In this document: piece by piece, positions 7,890 through 16,481 of the stretch
Numbering within the stretch: the first letter of the stretch is position 1
Layout: every line of letters begins with the position of its first letter
Assembly: GCA_028285035.1 (NCBI GenBank)
Contig: JANQQF010000053.1
Span: forward strand, 62,001-126,000
Origin: Phycisphaerae bacterium
GTDB taxonomy: Bacteria; Chloroflexota; Anaerolineae; 4572-78; J111
DNA: 64,000 bases
Direction: 5' to 3'
The notes under the pieces: model-generated
Seen by the model: the letters and a program-made list of their open reading frames with translations, nothing else
The model's database searches: none
What the model was told of the DNA's origin: nothing
Program-made: the position numbers and the translations under genes

Positions 7890-8622
7890 AGTTTGTCTTG
7901 TCACAGGCGGCTCTCGGACGTTAGGTGCCTCGATTGCGCGTCGAATGGCCCACTACGGAGCGAAAGTTGCGGTCAATTACCATAAGTCGCACGCTGAAGC
8001 AGTAGCGCTATGTCAGGAGATTGATGCTGCTGGTAGCTTGGCTCACCCCATTCAGGCTGATGTTACTGACCCTGAGCAGATTGAACATTTAGTTGCTGAG
8101 ACGACCTCCATTTTTGGCCCCATCGATATTTTGATCAATAACGTTGGTCCTTATGTAGATACACCATTCTTAGATTTGCCATTAACCGATTTTGATCGAA
8201 TTTTGGCGGGGAATCTACGAACGACCTTTATGCTTTCCCAACAGGTTGGACGTCAAATGAAGGGCCGAGGGCAAGGTCACATCATCAATGTTGCCGCGAC
8301 GGATATTTTTCATCGCAGCCATTCAATTTATGGACTGGCCAAAAGTGGGGTGGTTTATCTCACCGAAGCGATGGCCTTGGAGTTAGCGCCAGCGGTGCGG
8401 GTCAATGCCATTGCGCCCGATTTGATTGCAGATAATGAAGATATGACCGCTGATTTTGCGGCTCAAGTGATGGAAGGGACGCCGCTTGGTCGACTCGTCA
8501 CCCGTGTGGAAGTCGCTGAGATGGTTTGTATGCTTTGCACACCAGCCTTTGATAGTGCGACCGGGCAAACGATTGTGATGGATGGTGGGCGGAGTATCCC
8601 GCGGATTTCAATGGGTGAATAG
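7864..8622 (+). CDS. Short-chain dehydrogenase/reductase
   Basis: The 252-residue Rossmann-fold protein carries the cofactor motif TGGSRTLG (about 14-21), the NNVG motif, and YGLAK with catalytic Tyr and Lys. The position usually held by the catalytic Ser is not Ser (segment NVAATDIFHRSHSIY), as in pteridine-reductase-like or divergent members. The C-terminus SATGQTIVMDGGRS is standard. Two ATGs (7864, 7867) are possible. It overlaps the preceding gene and abuts a convergent gene with no gap. Substrate is unknown. Confidence 0.87.
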   Translation: MMSSTLQSKVCLVTGGSRTLGASIARRMAHYGAKVAVNYHKSHAEAVALCQEIDAAGSLAHPIQADVTDPEQIEHLVAETTSIFGPIDILINNVGPYVDTPFLDLPLTDFDRILAGNLRTTFMLSQQVGRQMKGRGQGHIINVAATDIFHRSHSIYGLAKSGVVYLTEAMALELAPAVRVNAIAPDLIADNEDMTADFAAQVMEGTPLGRLVTRVEVAEMVCMLCTPAFDSATGQTIVMDGGRSIPRISMGE

Positions 8623-10545
8623 CTACTCCACCACCAGCGGTCCCAAGATCAAGGCATTTTCCCCAGAAGTATCCTCTAACAACGGCAATCGTTCAACTGT
8701 TGCTGGATCATATGCCCCAACAAACACATTGTACTGACCGGCTGGCAATTCAGCCGGGAGATCAAGCCAGGTCAATTCCTGAATGACCGCCCCAGCAGGC
8801 CAAGTCGAGATTGGGACCAGCCCTTTGTATGGCTGATGATCGGCTTGTACGAGGGTGTTATTAGCTGTATCTCGGACCTGGACAAAAATGGCGTAGTCTG
8901 TATCCAATTGGTTAGGTGTTTCCCAGACGAGTTTGAGGGGAACGCGTTCACCGGGAGAGGCAGATGGTAAGCTGTAACCGTGGAAGATTAGCTTGTTATC
9001 AAAGTTACCCCACAGGGGCCGGGCTGGATTGGGGGTAGTATCAACTTTGGCAAAGTATAAATCATCCTCGCCATAATGAAACCGGCCCAAATATTTGCTT
9101 TTCACCCATTCCATATAATCCGGCAGAAATTTGGTGATACGATTGGTCACCGCCGCGACGAGTTGGCAATCATACTCATCGGTGATAGCAATCAACTCCG
9201 GCGTGGTTAAGGCCCCGGATTGCAGACGATTGGTCGAAACCTCAGCCAGTTCGGGCGGGGCCAATCGATCGCTCCAGTAGAGCATTTGCATATCATCAAT
9301 AATCAAACAGTCGTCTGGCGCGGTCATCTCCTCGATAAAGGCCAGAGCTTCAACCTCATCGATGGGAGGTTGAGGCACAGCAGCGCTCGCCTGCCAGGAG
9401 GCGAGGGTCGTCGGGATGTGCCACCCATATAATCCGATAATCACCACCAGTCCAGCAAAGATAAGCGGCTTATTTTTCCACGAGCGGAGATGGTTGATCC
9501 AATAGCTCACCACAAAGCCACCGAAAATGGCGAAAATTGGGAGCAGGATTTGGAAATGCTTGTAACGCAGCGGGCTATGGATAAAGAGCATCGCAATCGC
9601 CAAACCCAGCCAAATTAACATCAAGCCGACATCTTTTCGTTTTTGTCGCCAAGCAACTGCGATACCAATGATGGCTAGCCCAACGAGTGCTAAATCATCC
9701 AACACAAACTCAGTGCTTTTGTCATATTTGGGATACCAAAAGCCGTCGTCAGAGATGGACGCTGTACGAGCGGCCAGACGTTGTCCTACCACCTGGGCAA
9801 AAAACGCACCGGCATCAAAAATGACCACCACTATCACAATTGTTAAGACAAACGCGCCAGTCCAGATGACGAGATCACGGAATAATTGGCGCAGATCAGC
9901 GATATGAATTTGTAAAGGGCCGAAGCTGATGGTTGTAGTGTGGAGGACCATCTCCTGACGATGAGCGGTCCCCCAATGAACGAGAATCCACTTGGAGATC
10001 AGAACCAAGGGGATAAATCCGATAAGAAAGGGCGACAAAAATTTGGTAAGCAGACTCGCCGCAAAACAGAGACCAGAGAGGACGAGATAGAGCCGTCCGG
10101 AATGAGGCGCATCTCGATAAAGCCAGATAAACCAGATGGCCCAAATTGACCAAGCCACTGAGGGAAACTCACCTAAAACGCCACGAGAGGCTTCAAATAA
10201 GGGGGGGGAAAATAATAACAAGAGCGTGGCAATAATTGCCGCCAGCCCCCCGGCAAATTTGCGAGCAAGCAAGGCTACCCCAATCGCCCCAAACATCGTA
10301 TAAATCACACTAAACCAGCGTTGGGCCGCTTCCGTTGGCCACCATTGCCAGACTAGATCAATGGCCAATGGATACAGTGGCGGATAGGTAATGTACACTT
10401 CGCTGTAGGGCGAGTAGCCTTCGGAGAGTAAGCGGAGCCAAATCAGATGGATGCCTTCATCGGGAGATAGGGGGAAACGATCAAGCAGGATGGCTCGAAT
10501 ATACGTTGCAATCAGAATACTCGCCCCCAGCCCCAGCCAGAACAA
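8623..10545 (-). CDS. ArnT/PMT-like (GT39-type) membrane glycosyltransferase with C-terminal beta module
   Basis: The 640-residue product has about 10-12 membrane segments. The first loop carries the Asp-Glu pair typical of ArnT/PMT enzymes (LSPDEGIHLIW, about residue 28), and TYPPLYPLA follows. These enzymes use polyprenyl-phosphate sugars outside the membrane. Residues about 535-640 form a beta-rich module (LKLVWET, AIFVQVRDTANN, LPAGQYNVFVGAYDPAT) also seen in three other proteins of the window. The best start in the usual set is TTG 10545, without a Shine-Dalgarno; the frame stays open upstream to 10663, so the start is uncertain. Confidence 0.82.
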   Translation of the reverse strand: MFWLGLGASILIATYIRAILLDRFPLSPDEGIHLIWLRLLSEGYSPYSEVYITYPPLYPLAIDLVWQWWPTEAAQRWFSVIYTMFGAIGVALLARKFAGGLAAIIATLLLLFSPPLFEASRGVLGEFPSVAWSIWAIWFIWLYRDAPHSGRLYLVLSGLCFAASLLTKFLSPFLIGFIPLVLISKWILVHWGTAHRQEMVLHTTTISFGPLQIHIADLRQLFRDLVIWTGAFVLTIVIVVVIFDAGAFFAQVVGQRLAARTASISDDGFWYPKYDKSTEFVLDDLALVGLAIIGIAVAWRQKRKDVGLMLIWLGLAIAMLFIHSPLRYKHFQILLPIFAIFGGFVVSYWINHLRSWKNKPLIFAGLVVIIGLYGWHIPTTLASWQASAAVPQPPIDEVEALAFIEEMTAPDDCLIIDDMQMLYWSDRLAPPELAEVSTNRLQSGALTTPELIAITDEYDCQLVAAVTNRITKFLPDYMEWVKSKYLGRFHYGEDDLYFAKVDTTPNPARPLWGNFDNKLIFHGYSLPSASPGERVPLKLVWETPNQLDTDYAIFVQVRDTANNTLVQADHQPYKGLVPISTWPAGAVIQELTWLDLPAELPAGQYNVFVGAYDPATVERLPLLEDTSGENALILGPLVVE

Positions 10546-10994
10546 CCAGTTTTGTTGTTGACCTGTTAGCTGGCCTGTTGAGCGGTTTATCCGATTGTCT
10601 GGCTTATTTGAAACCGATAGATGATTTGATTGACTGGTTTCGATGATTGACCCGATCCCTTCTTAAGTGTAGCTGGGCTAATGTAACGTTAACCAGATAA
10701 TGTGTCAAATGTGCTTTGAAAAAGCGTAACTATGAACTTCACGAATAAATCACTGTACATTCACGGGTCTTTGTTACATTTGAGGCGTGTCGACATTGAA
10801 GTTTTTGTTGTAGCCAAGGTTTCCAACCTCATTCTTGGATTCTCCAGCGAGATTAGGAAATTTCGACTACAGCGTTACTTTAAATGAGTTTATAACCTAC
10901 CTTAAAAATTTTAATTTTTAGTATCCTTTCTTATGCTTATTAGACTTTTCATCTGGAGACAATTTCTATTTCACACTGTATAAGGAGACCTGTG
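10546..10994. other. Divergent intergenic region
   Basis: About 450 bp. The part to 10662 is an open extension of the minus-strand glycosyltransferase frame without ATG, GTG or TTG. The rest is AT-rich with a possible hairpin (CCAAG near 10816 with CTTGG near 10834). AAGGAG at 10982-10987 serves the next gene. No other gene is supported. Confidence 0.5.
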
Positions 10995-13310
10995 ATGAGG
11001 TACTACACCTACCCCCTTCGTTTTGTTTTGATTCTCTCGCTATTATTTCTCAATGTGGCTGCCATCGATGTTTCATACCAGCCAACAGAAACACACCATC
11101 TAGCTGGTCAAGCAAATAACCTGCCTGACAATCCAATTATGTTTGTCACGCAAGTGCCCATTCCCAACGACTTTACAACCATTGGCTCTACCTTTGGTAA
11201 CCATCGCGCCACCTTTAGCTCAGTTGGGCGGGGCGGCGATTTGTGGATTCGTTATCCAGATGGAACCTTGCGTAATCTGACTGAAGAGGCAGGCTTCAAC
11301 AACTCTGGATTTCTCAATAGTGCCACTGACGGCATTGCCGTGAGAGAACCGTCGATCCATTGGAACGGGACAAAAGCCATTTTTAGTATGGTTATCGGAA
11401 CGGTTGAAAACCAGTTCCAGAGCAGTAGTTTTCGCTGGCAATTGTATGAGGTAGAGGGCTTTGCCCAAACTGATCCCCCTGGAGCCTTGACGATTACCAA
11501 GGTGCCCAATCAACCCACTGAATATAATAATGTCAGCCCCATTTACGGCACAGATGACCGAATTATTTTTACTACCGATCGCCCGTTTAATGGTGAAGCC
11601 CATCTCTATCCTCAATTGGATGAGTATGAGGAGGCTCCAACGGTTAGTGGCTTGTGGAGTATGGACCCTACCGTGAGCGGTGGAGATTTACGCTTACTCG
11701 ATCATTCTCCCTCGGGTGATTTTAGCCCAATAATCGATAGTTTTGGTCGGGTCATCTTTATCCGTTGGGATCACCTTCAACGAGATCAACAGGCTGATGC
11801 TGATGCCTTTGGGGGGAGCAATGGCACCTTCAACTTTTCGGATGAGTCTGCCTCTGCCACGCCACTATTTGGGATTCGGGATGAAGTTTTCCCAGAACCC
11901 CGCCAAGTCCGGACCGACTTACTGGCTGGTACCAATCTGAATGGGCATAGCTTTAATCATTTTTTCCCCTGGCAGATGAATGAGGATGGGACCGAGATGG
12001 AGGTGCTCAATCACGTCGGACGTCACGAACTAACCTCTGGCGGTTTTTTGAACTTTACGTTTGATAATGACCCAAACTTGACGTACTTTGCCGATCCTGC
12101 GGGACACAGTAATCCGAATCGTTTAATTCAGGACAGTGGTGGAATGTTTCACATCAAAGAAGATCCAACAACACCTGGCCTCTATTTTGGGACAAACGCT
12201 CGTGAGTTTGGCTCGCATTCAGGGGGACAAATTATCAGCTTAACCGGTGGGCCAAGTCTCAATGGCGATCAGATGGTCATTACCTATTATACTCACCCTG
12301 ACACCCAGAATATGACCGATACCCCATCTGCTGAACATTCAGGCTTGTATCGTAATCCCGTGCCCTTGGCAAATGGGTCTTTGATTGCGGCGCATACAGC
12401 CGAAACGCGTTCCGATACAAATGAGGGATCAGTCGCTAATCCTCTTTCTCGATATGACTTTCGGTTGAAGACAATGACTCAGACAACAACAGCTGACGGA
12501 ACGTATTGGGTGGCTGATCAGGCCTTGACATCAGGCTTGACTAAAACTGTTAGCTATTGGAATCCCGATACATTGGTCCAATATAATTCCGTAGTGTTAT
12601 GGGAACTTGACCCTGTTGAGGTGCGCGCCTATACGATCCCAACCACATCATCACCAACTTTACCTGCGCCGGAGCAACAGATATTTAACGAGGAGAGCGT
12701 CGATCCAGCAGACCTGCGCACATATCTGGAGGCCAATAATTTGGCGCTAGTGGTCAGTCGAGACGTCACAGTTCGTGATGATTTGGATCGTCAGCAGCCA
12801 TTTAACCTAAAGATTGCGCATAGCGATACCCAGACGATTGGGGCTTCAGGCAAGATTTATGACATATCCTATTTGCAATTCTTTCAGGGGGATATGATCC
12901 GAGGTATTCGTAATGACCCGGACGCAGGGCGTCGTGTTTTAGCGCAAACGATGCACGATACAAACGTCAATAATCCTAGTCAATCCTGTGTGGCCCCGCC
13001 CGGAAGTGTGTTGCTTGGTGACGATGGCTCGATGGCAGCCTTTGTTCCGGCCCAACGCGCCTTGAGTTGGCAATTGACTGACTCAACTGGAACGGGAGTC
13101 GTAAGGGAGCGTTTCTGGCTTACCTTTCAGCCGGGTGAAATGCGCGTTTGTGCTTCCTGCCACGGCTTAAATAACGAAAGTCAGGCCGGCGGTAGCGAGC
13201 CGACAAATCCACCTGAAGCCCTGCGTGTGCTGTTGCAATATTGGCAGGATAATGAGAGTGTGGCCGTGACTTGTAATCAAATTCATTTGCCAACAGTGCT
13301 AAAGAATTAA
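10995..13310 (+). CDS. Secreted HzsA-like repeat protein with a C-terminal CxxCH heme motif
   Basis: The 771-residue product has a signal peptide (basic start, hydrophobic stretch, cleavage near residue 25). Most of it shows strand-turn repeats with PDG, DGTEM and SPIIDSFGRVIFI patterns as in PD40/propeller proteins. The C-terminal part (FVPAQRALSWQLTD, FQPGEMRVCASCHG) matches the region following the propeller in hydrazine synthase alpha-subunit-like proteins, with one c-type heme motif CASCH. The last residues HLPTVLKN resemble the LPxVLKN-like ends of many Chloroflexota secreted proteins. True hydrazine synthesis is not implied. ATG 10995 fits AAGGAG better than GTG 10992. Confidence 0.7.
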   Translation: MRYYTYPLRFVLILSLLFLNVAAIDVSYQPTETHHLAGQANNLPDNPIMFVTQVPIPNDFTTIGSTFGNHRATFSSVGRGGDLWIRYPDGTLRNLTEEAGFNNSGFLNSATDGIAVREPSIHWNGTKAIFSMVIGTVENQFQSSSFRWQLYEVEGFAQTDPPGALTITKVPNQPTEYNNVSPIYGTDDRIIFTTDRPFNGEAHLYPQLDEYEEAPTVSGLWSMDPTVSGGDLRLLDHSPSGDFSPIIDSFGRVIFIRWDHLQRDQQADADAFGGSNGTFNFSDESASATPLFGIRDEVFPEPRQVRTDLLAGTNLNGHSFNHFFPWQMNEDGTEMEVLNHVGRHELTSGGFLNFTFDNDPNLTYFADPAGHSNPNRLIQDSGGMFHIKEDPTTPGLYFGTNAREFGSHSGGQIISLTGGPSLNGDQMVITYYTHPDTQNMTDTPSAEHSGLYRNPVPLANGSLIAAHTAETRSDTNEGSVANPLSRYDFRLKTMTQTTTADGTYWVADQALTSGLTKTVSYWNPDTLVQYNSVVLWELDPVEVRAYTIPTTSSPTLPAPEQQIFNEESVDPADLRTYLEANNLALVVSRDVTVRDDLDRQQPFNLKIAHSDTQTIGASGKIYDISYLQFFQGDMIRGIRNDPDAGRRVLAQTMHDTNVNNPSQSCVAPPGSVLLGDDGSMAAFVPAQRALSWQLTDSTGTGVVRERFWLTFQPGEMRVCASCHGLNNESQAGGSEPTNPPEALRVLLQYWQDNESVAVTCNQIHLPTVLKN

Positions 13311-13336
13311 TCAGCCAATACTGGCGAATTGAAAAT

Positions 13337-13711
13337 CTATAGAATCGATGATCCCGGTTTAAAGAACGGGATCATTTTTTTTGCAAAGGGGTGAAACTCT
13401 ACCTGTACTGCGCTCCCAATTTCAACATCAAGCGATGTGTGTCCCATTATTCGAAACCCCTCGGCCAGATTGACGAGAACAATTGCATAGGGTGTTTGTT
13501 CTGCTAACTCTGGTGTCGGGGCACGATGAATGATAGTTTTGGCATAAACGGTGCCTGATCCGCCAGAGATGTGCCAGATCAGATCAGTACCACCACAGTT
13601 TGGGCAGATTTCGCTAGGGAAGGTTTGGATTTGTTGACAGGATTGACATTGCTGATACTTTAGCTGGCCCTGCTCGCATCCTTGCCAGAAAATATCTACT
13701 GCTTTGTTCAT
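13337..13711 (-). CDS. DUF35 OB-fold/zinc-ribbon protein, thiolase partner
   Basis: The 124-residue protein has an N-terminal rubredoxin-like zinc ribbon (CQSC and CPNC, about residues 20-40) followed by an OB-fold (GTVYAKTIIHRAP, YAIVLVNLAEGFRIMGH). This DUF35 architecture is the usual partner of thiolase-like proteins, probably aiding acyl-CoA binding. Its ATG directly follows the TAG of the thiolase-like gene, whose last codons supply the GGAGG, so the two are translationally linked. Confidence 0.9.
   Translation of the reverse strand: MNKAVDIFWQGCEQGQLKYQQCQSCQQIQTFPSEICPNCGGTDLIWHISGGSGTVYAKTIIHRAPTPELAEQTPYAIVLVNLAEGFRIMGHTSLDVEIGSAVQVEFHPFAKKMIPFFKPGSSIL
13348..13382 (+). terminator. 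Intrinsic terminator of the HzsA-like gene inside the convergent DUF35 gene
   Basis: ATGATCCCG (13348-13356) pairs with CGGGATCAT (13367-13375), followed by a T8 tract on the plus strand. It lies within the last codons of the minus-strand DUF35 gene, which encode Lys, Phe-Lys-Pro-Gly-Ser. Confidence 0.8.
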
Positions 13712-14848
13712 CTACGCCTCCCTCCTTAAGATGAGACTGATATGTGATGACATCACCCCACCGTCACTATGAATAAAGGCCGTGCTTGTTTCTTTCGATG
13801 TTGAATTTTCAGCCGTGCCTGTCAGTTGGCGATACGCCTCAACCATATGCGCCATTCCCCCGGCAACCCCGGCGTGCCCGTAGGAAAGTAGGCCCCCGTG
13901 GGTGTTGAGGGGAAGGCGGCTATCCAGAGCAAAATCCCCATTCGCAGCCATAGCTGCGGCTTGCCCTCGCGGAGCAAATCCGATTTCTTCTAATAAAATT
14001 AGCACCGTAATAGTGAATGAGTCGTAGATGTAGGCTAAGTTAATTTCATTCAGCATTATACCCGCCATCATTAGCGCCTTCTCAGCAGCTTGATCACTGC
14101 CAAATGCGGTCAAGCTAGGGGCCATTGTGATATGTTGGTGATTGTGCCATTGGCCATAACCACCAATGTGGATGGCAGCATCGTGAGGCTTCTCACGACT
14201 TATGATAAGCGCCGCCCCGCCATCAGATACAGGGCAGCAATCAAGTAATTTTAATGGAGAGGCAATCGGTTTTGAAGCAAGAACATCTTCAACTGTCATG
14301 GGGGTCTGAAAATGAGCGCCGGATTGATGGCTGGCATGAGTTCGCATAACTACTGCTAGTTGGGCCAAATCGATCTCTGATACTCCATAGTCGTACATAT
14401 AGCGAGAGGCAACTAACCCATAGTAGGCGGGCACGGTTGGGCCGAATGGCACTTCATAGTCGGGATGACCAACTTGGGCCAAAGTCTGGAGGGCCGAACT
14501 TCGGCTCTGTCCCGTCCGTCGATTTTCACCAGCCACGACCAAGACCCGTTCACATTGTCCGGAGTCTACTAAAATTGCGGCCAACATCAACATCGCCCCG
14601 CCACTCGCTCCGCCAATCTGAAGCGCGTGAGCATAGCTGGGCTTGAGGCCAAAGTGTTCAGCAAAAACTGTGGAGAGCATCAGATGGGGTAAGGTGGTGG
14701 AGTAGCCACATAACAGACCGTCAATGGCTGCCCGTTCTAAATTTGCCTCAGCCAAGGCCTCTGTCGCTGCTTGGCTCATTAAACTCAGCGTGTCTTGACC
14801 CGTTAATGTGCCAAATGGGGTTAATCCCGTACCAGTAATCCAAGCCAT
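13712..14848 (-). CDS. Thiolase-like (SCP-x family) protein
   Basis: The 378-residue product has the thiolase fold: the N-terminal AWITGTGLTPFG, a central DCCPVSDGGAALII, and the C-terminal NTHGGLLSYGHAGVAGG carrying the conserved His. At the nucleophile position the sequence reads IGGASGGAML, with no Cys where active thiolases have one, as in the nondegradative thiolase-like group. It may bind acyl-CoA or act in retro-aldol-type cleavage as known for some thiolase/DUF35 pairs; that is inference. AAGGGA precedes the ATG. It is not pcaF. Confidence 0.85.
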   Translation of the reverse strand: MAWITGTGLTPFGTLTGQDTLSLMSQAATEALAEANLERAAIDGLLCGYSTTLPHLMLSTVFAEHFGLKPSYAHALQIGGASGGAMLMLAAILVDSGQCERVLVVAGENRRTGQSRSSALQTLAQVGHPDYEVPFGPTVPAYYGLVASRYMYDYGVSEIDLAQLAVVMRTHASHQSGAHFQTPMTVEDVLASKPIASPLKLLDCCPVSDGGAALIISREKPHDAAIHIGGYGQWHNHQHITMAPSLTAFGSDQAAEKALMMAGIMLNEINLAYIYDSFTITVLILLEEIGFAPRGQAAAMAANGDFALDSRLPLNTHGGLLSYGHAGVAGGMAHMVEAYRQLTGTAENSTSKETSTAFIHSDGGVMSSHISLILRREA

Positions 14849-14941
14849 TCTTTATCCCTTACAGGTTTTTTGCTTGATCATTTGCCCCAACCCTAAATCT
14901 TGGTAATCTCTAAATAAATAAAACGATGAGGTGAACAGATT

Positions 14942-16156
14942 ATGACTGACTCCACAGGCCCCCTCCAGGGGTATCATATTCTAGATATGACGACGGTGGT
15001 GCTTGGCCCTTATGCTGGGCAAATTTTAGGTGATTTAGGAGCGGATGTCATTAAAGTTGAGTCGCCCACTGGTGATATTGTTCGACAAACGGGGTCGTCC
15101 CCTGTGCCTGGCTTTGGGGCGTTGTTTATGGGCCTCAATCGTAATAAACGATCGGTTGCCCTTGATCTAAAGCGACCTGAAGCCCGAGAGCCGATGAATG
15201 CTTTACTTGAATGGGCCGATGTGCTGATCCACAACATTCGTGGCAGTGCTATAGACCGCTTAGGATATGATTATGAGGCGGTCAAGGCCGTCAATCCCGA
15301 GCTGATTTATGTGCACGCCGTTGGCTTTGGTAGCAACGGACCCTACGCCGATGCGCCTGCTTATGATGATACCGTCCAGGCCATTTCAGGGCTGACCTCG
15401 CTCAATAGCTACCTGGAAGAAGGGGCCGAACCTCGCTATCTCCCCACCTTGCTTTGTGATAAAACAACCGGACTTCATGTTGTATATTCGGTGTTGGCTG
15501 CCTTATTACATCGAGAACGCACCGGTCAAGGTCAAAAAATTGAAGTACCGATGTTTGAAAGTGTCGTTTCCTTCCTGATGGCCGAGCACCTGAGCGGGCA
15601 CATCTTTCGACCTCCACAAGGCGATATTGGATATGAGCGATTATTGCATCCCCAAAGCAAACCATTCAAAACCAAGGATGGCTTTCTGGCGATTTTACCC
15701 TACACCAATCAACATTGGCAAGAGGTCTTGCATTTGGGCGATCGTTTGGATTTGCTGGATGATCCGCGAATGCAAACCATTGCCTCCCGCCGAGCGCATA
15801 TGGCTGAGTTGTATGAGATTGTTCAGGAGATTCTGCTCCCCTATTCGACACAGGATTTGATTGATTTTCTCACCAAGGCTGATATTCCATTCACAAAGGT
15901 GAACACCCTGGAGTCATTGTTGGAAGATGAGCATCTTACAGCGACAAACTTTTTTGAGGAGCGAGCGCATCCTGAGGTTGGTGCATATCTGGCCACACAA
16001 CATCCAGCCCAATTTTCAGAGACACCCGCTACCATTCGCCGAGAGCCACCGACGTTAGGGCAAGATGGCAAAGCTGTGCTGGTAGAAGCTGGCTTGGATG
16101 AGACACAGATTGAGGAATTAATTAAACAGGGGATTTTGATTGGCGTGAAAGAGTAA
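14942..16156 (+). CDS. CaiB/BaiF family (class III) CoA-transferase
   Basis: This 404-residue protein carries the family N-terminus (VLGPYAGQILGDLGADVIKVE), the FMGLNRNKRSVALDLK motif and the YDDTVQAISGL segment, in which the catalytic Asp is expected near residue 143-144. Class III enzymes move CoA between carboxylic acids. GAGGTG precedes ATG 14942. It is divergent from the thiolase-like pair, suggesting a shared acyl-CoA theme, but the substrate is not evident. Confidence 0.92.
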   Translation: MTDSTGPLQGYHILDMTTVVLGPYAGQILGDLGADVIKVESPTGDIVRQTGSSPVPGFGALFMGLNRNKRSVALDLKRPEAREPMNALLEWADVLIHNIRGSAIDRLGYDYEAVKAVNPELIYVHAVGFGSNGPYADAPAYDDTVQAISGLTSLNSYLEEGAEPRYLPTLLCDKTTGLHVVYSVLAALLHRERTGQGQKIEVPMFESVVSFLMAEHLSGHIFRPPQGDIGYERLLHPQSKPFKTKDGFLAILPYTNQHWQEVLHLGDRLDLLDDPRMQTIASRRAHMAELYEIVQEILLPYSTQDLIDFLTKADIPFTKVNTLESLLEDEHLTATNFFEERAHPEVGAYLATQHPAQFSETPATIRREPPTLGQDGKAVLVEAGLDETQIEELIKQGILIGVKE

Positions 16157-16172
16157 GGATGCTAGTATGCGA

Positions 16173-16403
16173 TCAATACAACATAAAAATGCCCAAAACC
16201 ATTAATAACACACCCATAAATCCATCGCGAAACGCACGTTTGAAGGCCTCGCTAGGATCAACGGCGTGCCATTCATAACGAATGCCTTGACGGGTTAAAA
16301 CTTTACTACGCACTGCGGTTTGGATGGCTACTGTGATGAGCCGGAAGCCCAAAACTATAACGAGGGCTGCTACAACAAGTCCAATAAGTCGCATAAGTTT
16401 CAA
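16173..16403 (-). CDS. Small two-helix membrane protein of unknown function
   Basis: The 76-residue frame encodes an N-terminal membrane helix (about 4-27), a short polar loop with RQGIRYEWHAVDPSEAFKRAFRDG, and a second helix ending in MLY. The amino-acid distribution is convincing for a small inner-membrane protein. It is convergent with the CoA-transferase gene and is separated from uvrB by a word-repeat hairpin. No family is recognised. Confidence 0.6.
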   Translation of the reverse strand: MKLMRLIGLVVAALVIVLGFRLITVAIQTAVRSKVLTRQGIRYEWHAVDPSEAFKRAFRDGFMGVLLMVLGIFMLY

Positions 16404-16404
16404 A

Positions 16405-16478
16405 AGACTAGAAATTGGAGATTAGATATTTTGCACCTGCAATGCACTAACCTCCAATCTCCTAGTCTCTAATCTCCA
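16405..16478. repeat. Word-repeat hairpin
   Basis: GACTAGAAATTGGAG (from 16405) pairs almost perfectly with CTCCAATCTCCTAGTC (about 16452-16467), and GGAGATTAG recurs as its complement CTAATCTCC (about 16470-16478). It consists of permuted GAGATTAG/GACTAG/GATTGGAG words in the gap downstream of uvrB. Confidence 0.65.
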
Positions 16479-16481
16479 TCA

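Noticed and set aside
10995..13310. Evidence of anammox metabolism
   Set aside because: The similarity covers only an HzsA-like domain with one heme motif; no hydrazine synthase beta/gamma or hydrazine dehydrogenase genes are in the window.
13712..14848. pcaF (3-oxoadipyl-CoA thiolase) for the pca pathway
   Set aside because: The nucleophilic Cys is missing, the DUF35 partner points to another function, and it lies about 45 kb away from the cluster.
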